Below, one piece after another: positions 1-10,900 of a DNA stretch of 64,000 nt (the first letter of the stretch is position 1; the number at the start of each line of letters is the position of its first letter). The DNA is from Mariniblastus sp. (GTDB lineage: Bacteria > Planctomycetota > Planctomycetia > Pirellulales > Pirellulaceae), in the NCBI GenBank assembly GCA_011523945.1, contig WTFU01000186.1, positions 48,405-112,404 on the forward strand. The letters run 5' to 3'. Below the pieces are notes generated by a model. That model did not search any database and was not told the origin of the DNA. It saw only the letters and a program-made list of their open reading frames with translations. Made by a program: the position numbers and the translations under genes.

Positions 1-729
1 AGCGGTACTTTGCTCGTCGCTTAGTGTTCCACTTCTTGACGGAGCAGCGGCCTCTACAGGATCTCCGGGTATTGGCTTACCAAAATCAGCAGCATTACTT
101 GCGACTGGCGAGGGAGTGGTCGATTCGGCAACAATTTCCTGTGCCGATTGATTACTTGAGTCGGGCTTGATAACACCGAGCGTCTGCGCTTTCAGCCAAC
201 CGATATCACTAACAGCCGTTGTTTTCCAGTTACGGGGCGCAGCAGTGCGCGTCTTCCATGACCCGTCGGTTAGCAATCGGCGATACCGAGCTTCTCCCTT
301 TTCTTTCACGCGAATCCGAAGCGCCAGACCGACTTGATCGCCATCATGGTGTCGTACGCGTGCGGCAATTAAGTTGACACCCGGATGTAAATAACCCGCG
401 ATGTTCATTTCTGCAGACTGACCGAAAGATTGCCCTTGTGCAGCTAATTTACCATTGATGTAAATTTCAAATTCATCGCCGGCGGCAAACTCCATCTCTG
501 CGTCTTCCGGCCGTATCAACGTGAACTTCTTTCGGAAATAACATTCCCCAGAACCTTTAAGATCCTTCGCACCGCTCTTAATAGGCGACCAAATCCACTC
601 GGGTTGGTCGGCCAGAATCGACGAATCTGGAAACACTAAAAGGCAAAAAACCCCTAAAAGGAGAGCAAAGCTCGGATTGGCAAACAGCCAATTCGGAAGT
701 TTTCGTTGAATTCTTACGCGATCTTCCAT
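1..729 (-). CDS. Partial secreted protein (N-terminus only, runs off the window start); signal/TM segment followed by a carbohydrate-binding-like beta domain, as seen at the N-terminus of large planctomycete secreted/heme-binding proteins
   Basis: Open frame on the minus strand from ATG at 729 to the window edge: MEDRVRIQRKLPNWLFANPSFALLLGVFCLLVFPDSSILADQPEWIWSPIKSGAKDLKGSGECYFRKKF...; absent from the ORF track because there is no stop in the window. Confidence 0.6.
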   Translation of the reverse strand, partial: MEDRVRIQRKLPNWLFANPSFALLLGVFCLLVFPDSSILADQPEWIWSPIKSGAKDLKGSGECYFRKKFTLIRPEDAEMEFAAGDEFEIYINGKLAAQGQSFGQSAEMNIAGYLHPGVNLIAARVRHHDGDQVGLALRIRVKEKGEARYRRLLTDGSWKTRTAAPRNWKTTAVSDIGWLKAQTLGVIKPDSSNQSAQEIVAESTTPSPVASNAADFGKPIPGDPVEAAAPSRSGTLSDEQSTA

Positions 730-1174
730 GATCACCTCAGTGCGCGGGCGGGGTGGAAACGTCGCTCGCTGGAGTATTTAGCTACAATCTGAGCGCAAAA
801 CTCTGCGCGATCCTCATACCTTTCAGGAATCGGCAGCATTCCGCGTTAGATTTGGAGAACTTTGAGGATTATCGTAAATTTCCAACCGCTAGCGGGAACT
901 AAATAGCCGAAGAAGATATCAAACGCCCGGACTCTGTAGACGGATGAGCCTTGCCGCGGATACGGCCAAGCGCCTAAGACGAATCTGAGTCCTACATTCA
1001 AAAATGCGTCGGGAATCGGCGTAACCTTATTATCTTCCTCAAATCAGAACGAAATACCGGGGAAAATCAGGGTATTATTTGCATGGATGGGCACCGCTAA
1101 TTACAACGGAATATCAAGGTATTATCGGTTTACCTTGTGTTCTACCGAGTTCAATTTTGCCTGGGATCACCACA

Positions 1175-3622
1175 ATGCTTCGATTTGTAGCAAACCTCTC
1201 TGAGTTGTTTCAATTGCCTCGCACATCGGTCAGAAAATCAACACGAGCCCAGGGGCTTAAGTACCAAAACCTTGAGGCTCGGCATCTGCTCGCTAGTATC
1301 ACCTACAACCCCACGACCGATATCGTAACGATGCAAGCTGACGCTACCGACGATGTCGGTGAGGTTTTTGAAGTGACCGGGACGAACAGCTATCTCTTTA
1401 AACTGACGGGTGTTGCTGATTTTACCCTAGATGCAGACACTGATCCTCTCGTTGGAATTAATTTTTTTGGTGGAGATGGAAACGATACTTTTTCTAATAT
1501 CACGGGTATCCCCTCCACAGCTTACGGCGAAGCCGGGGACGATGAGCTAAACGGAGGAACCGCCAGCGACGTTTTATTCGGTGGAGCGGATAACGACACG
1601 ATTCGCGGGTTTGGTGGCAGTGACGGACTTCATGGAAACGATGGAGACGACACAATCCTCGGCGGCGACGGTAATGATTTCCTCTATGGCTTTACGGGAG
1701 CAGACAATCTTTACGGTGAAGCCGGAAACGATCAAATCATCGGCGACGCAGGTGATGACCTCATTTACGCAGGCGATGGAGATGACGACGTTTATGGCAA
1801 CGGCGGCGCAGACATTATCAAAGGTGAAGCTGGCTCGGACGACCTTTTCGGTCAGGATGGAGACGACTACATCGAGGGAGGAGAGGATGACGACAATATC
1901 TTCGGCGGAATCGGAGAAGACATCATCCTTGGAGGCGACGGAGCGGACGATATCTATGGCAACGAAAACATCGACAAACTATATGGTGAAGCTGGTGCTG
2001 ACACGATCGTCGGGCACGACGGCGACGATCTAATCTTTGGCGGGGATGGCGCCGATACAATGATCGGATCTGGCGGAGCCGACCGCCTAATGGGCGGCAA
2101 CGATAACGACAAGATGTACGGAGGGGAAGGAGACGATTTCATCAATGGTGAAGACGGCGACGACAGTGGCATCGGCGACAACGGCGCAGACGTCATCGTC
2201 GGTGGTGAAGGCATTGATTATCTAGACGGTGGAGCTGGCGAGGATCTTCTTCAAGGAGAGGCAGGCGACGATGTCTTGTCCGGTGGAGCAGATAATGACC
2301 AGGCCCTTGGCGGAGATGGAAACGACCTGCTGTTTGGTGGCGAAGGAAATGACTCTCTCTTCGGTGAAAATGGAATGGATCGGATTTACGGGGACTTTGG
2401 AGATGACACCATCTCTGGAGGCGCCGACAATGACATCCTCTTTGGTAACTTTGGTAATGATCTTATCTTTGGTGACGCTGGAGATGACGTCGCTTACGGT
2501 GGAGAAGGAGATGACTCCATATACGGTGCCGACGGCAACGATACTCTAATCGGCAACGAAGGTAATGACACTCTGAACGGCCAGAACGATGACGATACAA
2601 TCTTCGGCGGCGAAGGAGACGACACCATTATTGGCGGAGCAGGTGACGATCTTCTTTATGGCCAGCAAGACAACGACGACATGTACGGAAACCAAGGTGT
2701 CGACAAACTTAACGCCGGCGTAGGAGACGACGATCTTCACGGAGGCGATGGAGATGACAATCTCTTCGGAGGTGATGGGAATGACAATCTCTACGGTGAA
2801 GCAGGGGCCGACACTCTGGTTGGCCAAAACGGCGATGACGGACTGTTCGGCGGAATCAATGTCAACACCCAAGACATTCTCTTCGGCAACGATGGAAAAG
2901 ATCGATTCCTGTTTTCAAGCTATGACTATGTCGCCGACGCCATTGGCGAAGATGCCGAAGTGGAAATTCGAAACGGCAACGTCACTTGGACAAACCTTGA
3001 AGTTGAGATCCTCGACGATAGTTTCCAAATGCTGGTAAATCGGACTCAAAATACGGCGTTGCTCAAAGGTACGATGACCGACGAACCACTCGTCTTCATT
3101 AAAGATTTTGCAGTTGCCTCGGCCACGGAAGTTGGAACGAACGCATTGGTAAGCGTTACCAATCAGGTCTTCGATCCAGCAACTGGCCAGATTGTCCCGG
3201 TTACTGTACTCGAGCGGCAAATCACCATTAGAGAGTGGGACGAATTTGCTCCTACCGATAATGACGAAATCATACAGGGACTTCCGCAGGTCATGGCCTA
3301 CACGTGGGCGGGACCGGATGCGGTTCCAAACGTCCTGCCCAACGATTCTTCTTGGTGGGCTCAGTGGCGTCTATTGAGTGGCTGGACCGACACCTTCCCA
3401 AATCAAATTGAGTTTTACGAAGTGTCGGGAGACAATAATTGGTGGTACCTGAAAACTGCCGAATTTGCTGCCGCCGACAGCACCTTCAATCCCGACAAAG
3501 ACTGGGCGACAAGTTGGTTCCTCTATTTTGACAGTGACCCCGCAGCCGATGCCGACAAGGCAAGACTGTTAAACAAAATGAACAAAATCGACGAGCTATT
3601 CACGAAACTAGAGATTTTCTAA
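1175..3622 (+). CDS. RTX/hemolysin-type calcium-binding repeat protein with LEPR-XLL-like N-terminal motif
   Basis: Dozens of GGxGxDxlxG nonapeptide-type repeats; N-terminal ...LKYQNLEARHLLA; start chosen at MLRFVANL (ATG 1175) rather than ORF start 1079. Confidence 0.85.
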   Translation: MLRFVANLSELFQLPRTSVRKSTRAQGLKYQNLEARHLLASITYNPTTDIVTMQADATDDVGEVFEVTGTNSYLFKLTGVADFTLDADTDPLVGINFFGGDGNDTFSNITGIPSTAYGEAGDDELNGGTASDVLFGGADNDTIRGFGGSDGLHGNDGDDTILGGDGNDFLYGFTGADNLYGEAGNDQIIGDAGDDLIYAGDGDDDVYGNGGADIIKGEAGSDDLFGQDGDDYIEGGEDDDNIFGGIGEDIILGGDGADDIYGNENIDKLYGEAGADTIVGHDGDDLIFGGDGADTMIGSGGADRLMGGNDNDKMYGGEGDDFINGEDGDDSGIGDNGADVIVGGEGIDYLDGGAGEDLLQGEAGDDVLSGGADNDQALGGDGNDLLFGGEGNDSLFGENGMDRIYGDFGDDTISGGADNDILFGNFGNDLIFGDAGDDVAYGGEGDDSIYGADGNDTLIGNEGNDTLNGQNDDDTIFGGEGDDTIIGGAGDDLLYGQQDNDDMYGNQGVDKLNAGVGDDDLHGGDGDDNLFGGDGNDNLYGEAGADTLVGQNGDDGLFGGINVNTQDILFGNDGKDRFLFSSYDYVADAIGEDAEVEIRNGNVTWTNLEVEILDDSFQMLVNRTQNTALLKGTMTDEPLVFIKDFAVASATEVGTNALVSVTNQVFDPATGQIVPVTVLERQITIREWDEFAPTDNDEIIQGLPQVMAYTWAGPDAVPNVLPNDSSWWAQWRLLSGWTDTFPNQIEFYEVSGDNNWWYLKTAEFAAADSTFNPDKDWATSWFLYFDSDPAADADKARLLNKMNKIDELFTKLEIF
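1465..2865 (+). repeat. Degenerate tandem repeats encoding RTX GGxGxDxlxG units
   Basis: Recurring ggcgacgatctt / ggtgaagctgg-type units; encoded GGDGNDxLxG repeats. Confidence 0.8.
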
Positions 3623-3650
3623 ACGAGAATCAGCAGTCTAATTAACACAA

Positions 3651-3679
3651 GGCGTAGCGTTTTTTGCTACGCCTTTTTT
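3651..3679 (+). terminator. Rho-independent terminator after the RTX gene
   Basis: GGCGTAGC-gttttttg-GCTACGCC followed by TTTTTT. Confidence 0.8.
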
Positions 3680-3822
3680 AGTGCGCAATCCTAAAATGTC
3701 GACACCTGCCATGGTAACCTTGCCGCATGACCGACTTGAGATATAAAAATCCCTGCTTACCATTCGCGAGGTTTAGTTGTATCTGGTGAGCCTACATTTT
3801 TTTGGAACCGACAACCATCAAT

Positions 3823-3853
3823 AAAAAAACGCCCCGAAAATATCTCGGAGCGT
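3823..3853 (-). terminator. Rho-independent terminator downstream of the RNase E/G gene
   Basis: Minus strand CGCTCCGA-GATATTT-TCGGGGCG followed by TTTTTTT. Confidence 0.75.
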
Positions 3854-3885
3854 TCGTCGTTTAAGCTGAACAACCCAAAGTCACT

Positions 3886-5493
3886 CTAATTTTTGGACAA
3901 CAGTGAAACGGCAACTTCACGTTCATTGGCATCCCGGCATTCCAGCTCAAGATGCTCTGGAAAGACCGTTTCACTTCCGACAATTCGAATGTCGAGCGTG
4001 CCGCGACCTTCCAATTCCGCGAGTTCTTTACGTTTTTGATTGTTCAAGTATGAGGCAACCTTTTCGTTGACCCTTACCGAAATACTTGCGACATTCTTAT
4101 TTTCGGTCGCCAACATCAACATCCGTAACACGTCGAGCGCCATGCTCTCTTCCGTCTTTACATTACCGCGTCCGTTACAACAGGGACACTCTTGGTAAAG
4201 GCTTCGCTTCAACCCCGGCTTAATCCGCTGGCGAGTCATTTCGATCAATCCGAATGGACTGATTCGCAAAATCTTCGTCCGGGCCCGATCTCGCTTCATT
4301 GAGTCACGCAAGGTTCGTTCAACACCCCGACGATGCTTGTCCCGCCGCATATCGATAAAGTCATTCACAATGACGCCACCGAGATCTCGCAATCGCAATT
4401 GACGGGAAATCTCTTTTGCGGCGGCCATGTTCAAACGATAAGCAGACTCTTCCGCTGAATCATCGGTACGAAAACTACCGCTGTTCACATCAATTGCAAC
4501 CAATGCCTCAGTCTGATCAATCACGATAGAACCACCATCAGGCAGGGGAACCTCGCGTGCATGGATTTTGGCTATCTCTTGCTCGACCTTGTATTGATGA
4601 AACAGAGGATCGTTGCCGGAATACAACTGTAATTTGTTCGAATGCCGAGGCATCACTAATTTCAAGAACTCTTTAGCTCGTTCGTAGGCATCTTCACTAT
4701 CGATCATAATCTTGTCGATATCAGAAGTCAGGATATCCCGAATCGTGCGAATGATCATGTCGCTCTCTTCATAGATATCAATCGGAGCAGACATCGTGAC
4801 CACTCTTTTCGAAATCACTTTCCAGAGCCTTAAGAGATAGGCAAGGTCGCGTGAAAGCTCACGGCGCGAACGCCCGGCACCGGCTGTTCTCACAATAAAT
4901 CCGAGCCCCTTGGGTGGCTTGAGATCATACAGGTATTCTCTCAAACGCTTTCGCTCTTCTTCGTCCTCAATCTTGCGAGACACTCCAATCCGGCCAAGGG
5001 CCGGCATCAACACGAGATAACGTCCCGGAATACTAATGTAGGTGGAAAGCGTCGGCCCTTTATTGCCGATTCCCTCTTTAATTACCTGAACGAGAACCTC
5101 ATCGCCTCGCTTAAAAATTTCCTGAATCGGAGGCTTTACTCGGGGTCGAAACCCACCGTGCGAAGGCGGTCGCCGACCTCGTCCGTTAGCATTGGCCGCT
5201 GCCGCCGCTTCCTTCTCCTTCCGCATCATTTCGTCCGGATCGTATCCGCCTTGCTTGAAATAACGTGGCTCCACATCGCTGATGTGCAGGAAACCGTTTC
5301 GACCAACGCCGAAATCGACGAAAACGGCCTGGATGGTCGGTTCCAAATTGACGACCTTTCCTTTGTAGACGTTGCCAACGAAATTTTCCTGGCTTTCTCT
5401 TTCTACATAAAGTTCCTCTAGCCGGTCATTTTCAACAATCGCAATCCGATTTTCCTCGGCTTGCGATGCGTTGATGAGCATTGTTTTTTTCAT
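3886..5493 (-). CDS. rng: Ribonuclease E/G family protein
   Basis: S1-like N-terminus (GNVYKGKVVNLEPTIQAVFVDFGVGRNGFLHISDV), VAIDVNSG catalytic motif, CPCCNGRG zinc-link motif. Confidence 0.92.
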   Translation of the reverse strand: MKKTMLINASQAEENRIAIVENDRLEELYVERESQENFVGNVYKGKVVNLEPTIQAVFVDFGVGRNGFLHISDVEPRYFKQGGYDPDEMMRKEKEAAAAANANGRGRRPPSHGGFRPRVKPPIQEIFKRGDEVLVQVIKEGIGNKGPTLSTYISIPGRYLVLMPALGRIGVSRKIEDEEERKRLREYLYDLKPPKGLGFIVRTAGAGRSRRELSRDLAYLLRLWKVISKRVVTMSAPIDIYEESDMIIRTIRDILTSDIDKIMIDSEDAYERAKEFLKLVMPRHSNKLQLYSGNDPLFHQYKVEQEIAKIHAREVPLPDGGSIVIDQTEALVAIDVNSGSFRTDDSAEESAYRLNMAAAKEISRQLRLRDLGGVIVNDFIDMRRDKHRRGVERTLRDSMKRDRARTKILRISPFGLIEMTRQRIKPGLKRSLYQECPCCNGRGNVKTEESMALDVLRMLMLATENKNVASISVRVNEKVASYLNNQKRKELAELEGRGTLDIRIVGSETVFPEHLELECRDANEREVAVSLLSKN

Positions 5494-6220
5494 TTGAATT
5501 CATTCTTTGCTGGCGATTAACTGGAGAACCTAAACAGGACTCATACAGTCGAATCGCATGGATTTGATTTTTTTGACTGTCGTGGTTTGACAGCAATGGG
5601 CAGGCCGTTCCTACTGCAGAAAGACCGGTAACATTTGCCGTTGCCTTCCGGTTCGCCGATTGCAAACCGATGGCGTTACTCAACAACCCAAATTTGTGAC
5701 TTTTTTCGCTGGAACCGGAACGACGAACTTCCGTCGCACCCGAATTATTTAAACGAAGAGCGAAGTCATTTCTTCGCAAGTGTTTATCACTCCAACGATT
5801 AACTAAAAACTCGATTCCAATGAACGCTTGGTTACGGAATCGACTTTGAATCATTGACCTGAGCGTTTGTGCTGCCGCGAATACCGGTGCAGTCTGTCTC
5901 GCGTACCAGAACGATCGACGTTGGAACTTAGTGAAAAACCCGGCATAAAGATCTGGCGTCGAACCGGCAACGAAACCGTAACGCCAAGAACGCCCAGCTG
6001 CCGACAAGGCGGCAGTCGAGGAGAACTTCATCTTTAATGCATCGGTAATCATCGAACTTGCATTCCTCTTCAGATCAACGCAAACCCGATCCAACTCTCG
6101 CTCAAATTTAAGATTTCAGTGAGACGCAATTTTTCAAATAACGCGATCAAAACAAACGGGATTGAAACAGGCTCGAGTGAAACAACTAAGGGCTGTCTCG
6201 CTTAGCCTCGCCAATCCAAT

Positions 6221-6526
6221 CTAACCACTATTTGCGTCTCCCGAATCTGCGGTTACGGGAAATCCAGCAACCACCAGTTCCTCCAAGGCTGAAATCGCCT
6301 GTTGAGCATCTTCCCCGGTCGCTTCCAATTGAACCCTTGTTCCCTGAGTCGCGCCAAGTGTCAAAATGTCCAACACGCTTTTGCCATCTACCCGGATATC
6401 ATCTTTAACTACTTCAATCTTACAGTCATACTTTGACGCAGTGGAAACAAATAAATACGCAGGACGCATGTGCAAACCCTGAGGATTGCTGATTGTAACC
6501 ATCGCTGATTGAAACTGTTCCGACAT
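6221..6526 (-). CDS. HPr family phosphocarrier protein
   Basis: NPQGLHMRPA (active His) and GKSVLDILTLGA (Ser46-type region). Confidence 0.92.
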   Translation of the reverse strand: MSEQFQSAMVTISNPQGLHMRPAYLFVSTASKYDCKIEVVKDDIRVDGKSVLDILTLGATQGTRVQLEATGEDAQQAISALEELVVAGFPVTADSGDANSG

Positions 6527-6574
6527 CTGTAATTTGAGCCATCTAAGGTTGAATCAATAGTTTGCCAAACAAGC

Positions 6575-7051
6575 TTAGGAAGCAAACTGATTGTTATCAG
6601 CTTCTTCCAATATCTGCTGGATATCCTCAGGAGTCCGCGACTGCTTAAGGAATCGGCAAAAAGTTTCATCCTGTAATTGCTTGGAAATATTCTCCAAAGC
6701 ACGAAGATGGTCATTCGGCTGGTCTGGGGGAGAGATCAGCATAAAAAAGAGCTGAACCTGCTCTCCATCAAGACTTTGAAAATCAACCCCTGTTGGGCTT
6801 ACGCCAACCGTGCCGACCGGTTGACTGACACTCGGGTGTTTTGTGTGCGGAACGGCGATTCCTCGACCAATTCCGGTGCTTCCCAGCTCTTCTCGTTTCA
6901 AGACTGCCTGGACGATCGCTTCCTGATCATCTCCACCAAGCTGTCCAGATTCGACCAAGCTGGCGACTAACTCGCGGACAACCCCTTCTTTATCAGAAGA
7001 TGTTAACTCCGCTCTGATCGCTTCAGTTCTTACGAAATCAGAAAACTTCAT
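6575..7051 (-). CDS. ptsN: PTS EIIA (Fru/Ntr-type, PtsN-like)
   Basis: REELGSTGIGRGIAVPHTKHP motif. Confidence 0.88.
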   Translation of the reverse strand: MKFSDFVRTEAIRAELTSSDKEGVVRELVASLVESGQLGGDDQEAIVQAVLKREELGSTGIGRGIAVPHTKHPSVSQPVGTVGVSPTGVDFQSLDGEQVQLFFMLISPPDQPNDHLRALENISKQLQDETFCRFLKQSRTPEDIQQILEEADNNQFAS

Positions 7052-7112
7052 AAATGGTTCCTTTTGTATGTTTGTTGTCTTGCGGACGTTCAGTTCACTT
7101 CAAGCAAAAAAT

Positions 7113-7553
7113 TTACTCTGCTGATTCCTCTGGAATCTTGTGATCTCGCCCACGATGACTAATAAGTTTTTCTTTATGTTTTTTTAACTGCTGTTCCATT
7201 TTGGAAACCGTACTGTCTAGAGCGACAAGCACGTTCGAGCCGGTGTCGGAGGCAAAGAAATCATTGGTCTCTTCTGCCGAAACAATGATCTCAACTTTTG
7301 GGGTATCGGTATGCTCCAGATCCACCAACACTTGTATCGCCGTTGTGCGATCAAAAAATTTAGGGAGTTTAGAAACCTTCGCTCTCATGGTTTCCTGAAT
7401 CTCGTCACTCATGTTGCCATGTCTAGCAGTAACTTTGATTTCCACCCTGACCCCCGTTTTAAAATTTTTATCAGTTGCACGAGAGGTTTTCTCTCGAGGT
7501 TGTGTTTCAACCAATTGTAGAGCGATCGAGAATTTCGAACAAATCCAAATCAC
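7113..7553 (-). CDS. hpf: Ribosome hibernation-promoting factor / sigma54 modulation protein family (true start probably internal)
   Basis: VEIKVTARHGNMSDEIQETMRAKVSKLPKFFDRTTAIQVLVDLEH... ; clustered with EIIA and HPr. Confidence 0.85.
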   Translation of the reverse strand: MIWICSKFSIALQLVETQPREKTSRATDKNFKTGVRVEIKVTARHGNMSDEIQETMRAKVSKLPKFFDRTTAIQVLVDLEHTDTPKVEIIVSAEETNDFFASDTGSNVLVALDSTVSKMEQQLKKHKEKLISHRGRDHKIPEESAE

Positions 7554-7906
7554 TTCTGAGCCGAAAATTCATCGAGAATAGATGGTGAATTATGGAAACG
7601 CGTTGGAATACTGACCCCACCAATCGTCTCGCCAAGGGGCTAGACTTCGCGTTAGCGACAAGGCCATTCAAGGCCAATGCGATCGGTAATTATTCGAAAC
7701 GGACTAAATATTCGAATTTCTTCGGCAATTCATGCGTTTCCGTAATCCGAATCAATAATTGCTCCCCAACCACGTTTCGAAGCCTCGAAAAAAACGGCGG
7801 TTTCCCAGACCTGGGGAATTGGACAGGCGAGTGCCATCGTCGAACGTTCAGGATCCGCAAAATAACCGGAAAAGTCGAGGCAAACGCACTATCGTCACGA
7901 CCCAAT

Positions 7907-10900
7907 TTAGGGAACCTCAGTAAAAATCGCCGGGATATCCGCCTTTCGCACAGCCTCATTAAAATCCCTGATTCCCCGCTGCACTACGTTTTTCTGCTTA
8001 GCAAGCAGGGCATCAATCTCCTCAATTAACTCATTACGAACGGCAATTGATTGCCGAGTCGGCCGATTATCACCAGCACTGACAACGCCAACGAGACCGC
8101 TTAGCCGATTGTTGAGCCGTATTGGATAATTAAGCGGATCCTGAGGGCTTTCGTTTTTTGTCTGGTATAACGCCTGCTCGACTCCCAACAGCTCTTCCTC
8201 CAGCTTTTTGGCTTTCTCCACCAGTTGCTCACTTCCTCCCGCTTTTTCCAGTCTATCGCGTAAGCTTTTAAGCTGTTCCCGGATATCGCGGATTCTTTTA
8301 ATCGCTAAGTGTATTTCACTCAGTTTGTCGCGCACGCCAATCAAGAACTTGAATTGGGCCTGAAAATCGTTCGGCGTCGCCGAGGACCTTGGATCTTTCT
8401 CAATTTTAAAATCAATGGTCTGGCTGATGATAATATTTTCAGCCGAGGTTGACACTCCGTCATCCGAACCCGACTTTGAGACCGTTAGCCTCGCTTGATA
8501 CGCCCCGGGAACGGCCATCGGGCCTCTCGTGCCTCCGCCCCAAAGAACCATTCCCTCAAATGTCTCAGCATTGGGATACCTCATATCCCATCGCAGTTCA
8601 TTTAACCCCGACTTCAAACTGAGTTTCTTCTCTTTGCGCTCAAGATCTGGTTGAGTACTAAACGCCTGAATCAAGTCACCGGAAGAGTCAAGCAATCGCA
8701 ATTCCGTTTTCATTTTTTCCTTCGGCAACTCATTAACGTAAAACCGAATCGGCACCCCCGCAAGAATATTCTGACCTGAGGTTCTACCAGGAGAACGGCT
8801 ACCACCGCCACGCATTCGAATCGTTGGTCGTGTCTCCAGCAACTGAATCTCTTTATCGAATAACTCAGGCGACCATTGGTGAATCGGACTTAGATCGTCC
8901 ATCAACCAAAATGATCTCCCCTGTGTCGCCACGATCAGGTCTCCGTTCTTAACAGCAAGATCGGTAATCGGAACAACTGGTAAGTTGCACTGAAATGGAC
9001 TCCAGTGATCACCATCATCAAATGAAATGTAGAGTCCCGACTCAGTTCCTGCATACAACAATCCCTTGCGTGCAGGATCGGCTCGGATCACTCGAGTGAA
9101 GGCCTGACGGTCGATCCCGTCACTAATTGCCGTCCAGGACTTACCATAATCTTCTGTCTTAAAAAGATACGGTTTGAAATCATCAAGTTTGTATCGTGTG
9201 GCGGCTACATACAGCCCGCCGGGCAGTGTAGGGTGCGGTTCAATTGAATTGATCTGTGACCATTCCGGTAATTCAGGAGGCGTGACATTTACCCATTTCT
9301 TTCCTCCATCGCGCGTCACGTGCAACAAACCGTCATCCGAGCCAGCCCACAAAACATCTTTCTCAACAGCGGATTCACAAGCCGCAAAAATCGTACAGTA
9401 ATACTCGACACTCGTATTGTCTTGTGTAATGGGACCTCCGGATGAACCTAATTTGGACGGGTCATTTCGCGTTAGATCACCACTAATTCTTTTCCAGCTG
9501 TCCCCTCCGTTGGTCGTTTTAAAAAGAACATTTCCAGCGGTGTACAGCACTTTCGGATCGTGCTTCGAAAAGAAGATTGGAAAGTTCCACTGGAACCGAT
9601 ACTTGCCGTCTCCCGCGCCATGCCCCATCGGATTATCGGGCCAAACGTGAATATTACGAGTCTCCTGAGTCCGATGGTTAACTCGTGTTAAATACCCACC
9701 GTAAGAACCACCGTAAACAATCTCTGGGTCTTTAGGATCAGGCGCAATGAATCCACTCTCCCCACCCGCTGTGGGCATCCAATCGCGTTCACCAATACTT
9801 CGCCCTCCGGTTCGACTTAAGATACGAACCGTGGAATTATCTTGCTGGGCGCCGTAAATTCGGTAAGGAAAATGATTATCGGTAGTGACTCGATAAAACT
9901 GGGCCGTCGGCTGGTTTTCATAGGTCGACCAGGTTTTGCCGCGATTCAATGAAATCTGAACACCTCCGTCATCCGCAATTGCCATGCGCTGCGGATCATT
10001 CGGGGCGATCCACAAATCATGATGGTCACCATGGGGAGTTGAAATCGAATCAAACGACTTCCCAGCATCGCCGGATCTCCAAAACCGCACATTCAAAACA
10101 TACACTTCGTCAACATTTTCAGGCCCGGCATATACTCTTGTGTAATACCACGCCCGTTGCCGCAATTTACGTTCATCGTTGATACGGATCCAGGATTCGC
10201 CTCCATTATCGCTTCGAAACAGCCCTCCCTCCTTGGACTCCACCATTGCCCAAACGCGATTGGAGTCAACAGGGGAAACAGCAACACCACAAATCCCCAC
10301 CGTTCCGCGGGGCAGTCCGTCATTACGAGTGATTTCATTCCACGTCTCACCGCCGTCAATACTCTTCCAAATACCCGACCCCTCACCGCCGCTTTCCAAA
10401 CTAAAAGGGGTTCGCTTAATTTTCCAAGTCGTGGCAAAGAGAACGTTCGAACTTTGTGGATCAATTACTAAATCGACAGCGCCGACCTCTTCATTGACAA
10501 ACAAAACCCGCTTCCATGAATTACCTCCATCGGTACTCTTAAAAACACCGCGTTCCTGGTTGGCTCCGAACAAATGCCCGAGGACTGCCGCATAGACAAT
10601 ATCAGGATTGGTTGGATGGATGCGAATCCGAGGAATGCGTCGAGAATCCTCCAACCCCATTTGCTTCCACGATTTCCCGCTATCAAGCGACTTCCATACA
10701 CCGTTTCCATGAGAGACATTTCCGCGGACCGTAACTTCACCACCACCGACATAAATGACATTCGGATTGGATGAGGAGACTGCAATGGAGCCGATCGATC
10801 CTCCGAAAAATCCATCTGAGATATTCTCCCAACTTGACCCAGCATCCTCGGTCTTCCAGACACCCCCTCCTGCGGCACCCATGTAGTAAAGCATTGGATT

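Noticed and set aside
1581-2549. Alternative-frame ORFs within the RTX gene (1581..2033, 1954..2214, 2229..2549)
   Set aside because: Products of the repetitive RTX DNA read in other frames; Thr/Met/Ser- or Pro-rich shadows.
5432-6094. 220-aa minus-strand ORF upstream of rng
   Set aside because: Overlaps the rng start in another frame, shows no recognisable family, and its composition looks non-coding; not confidently excluded.
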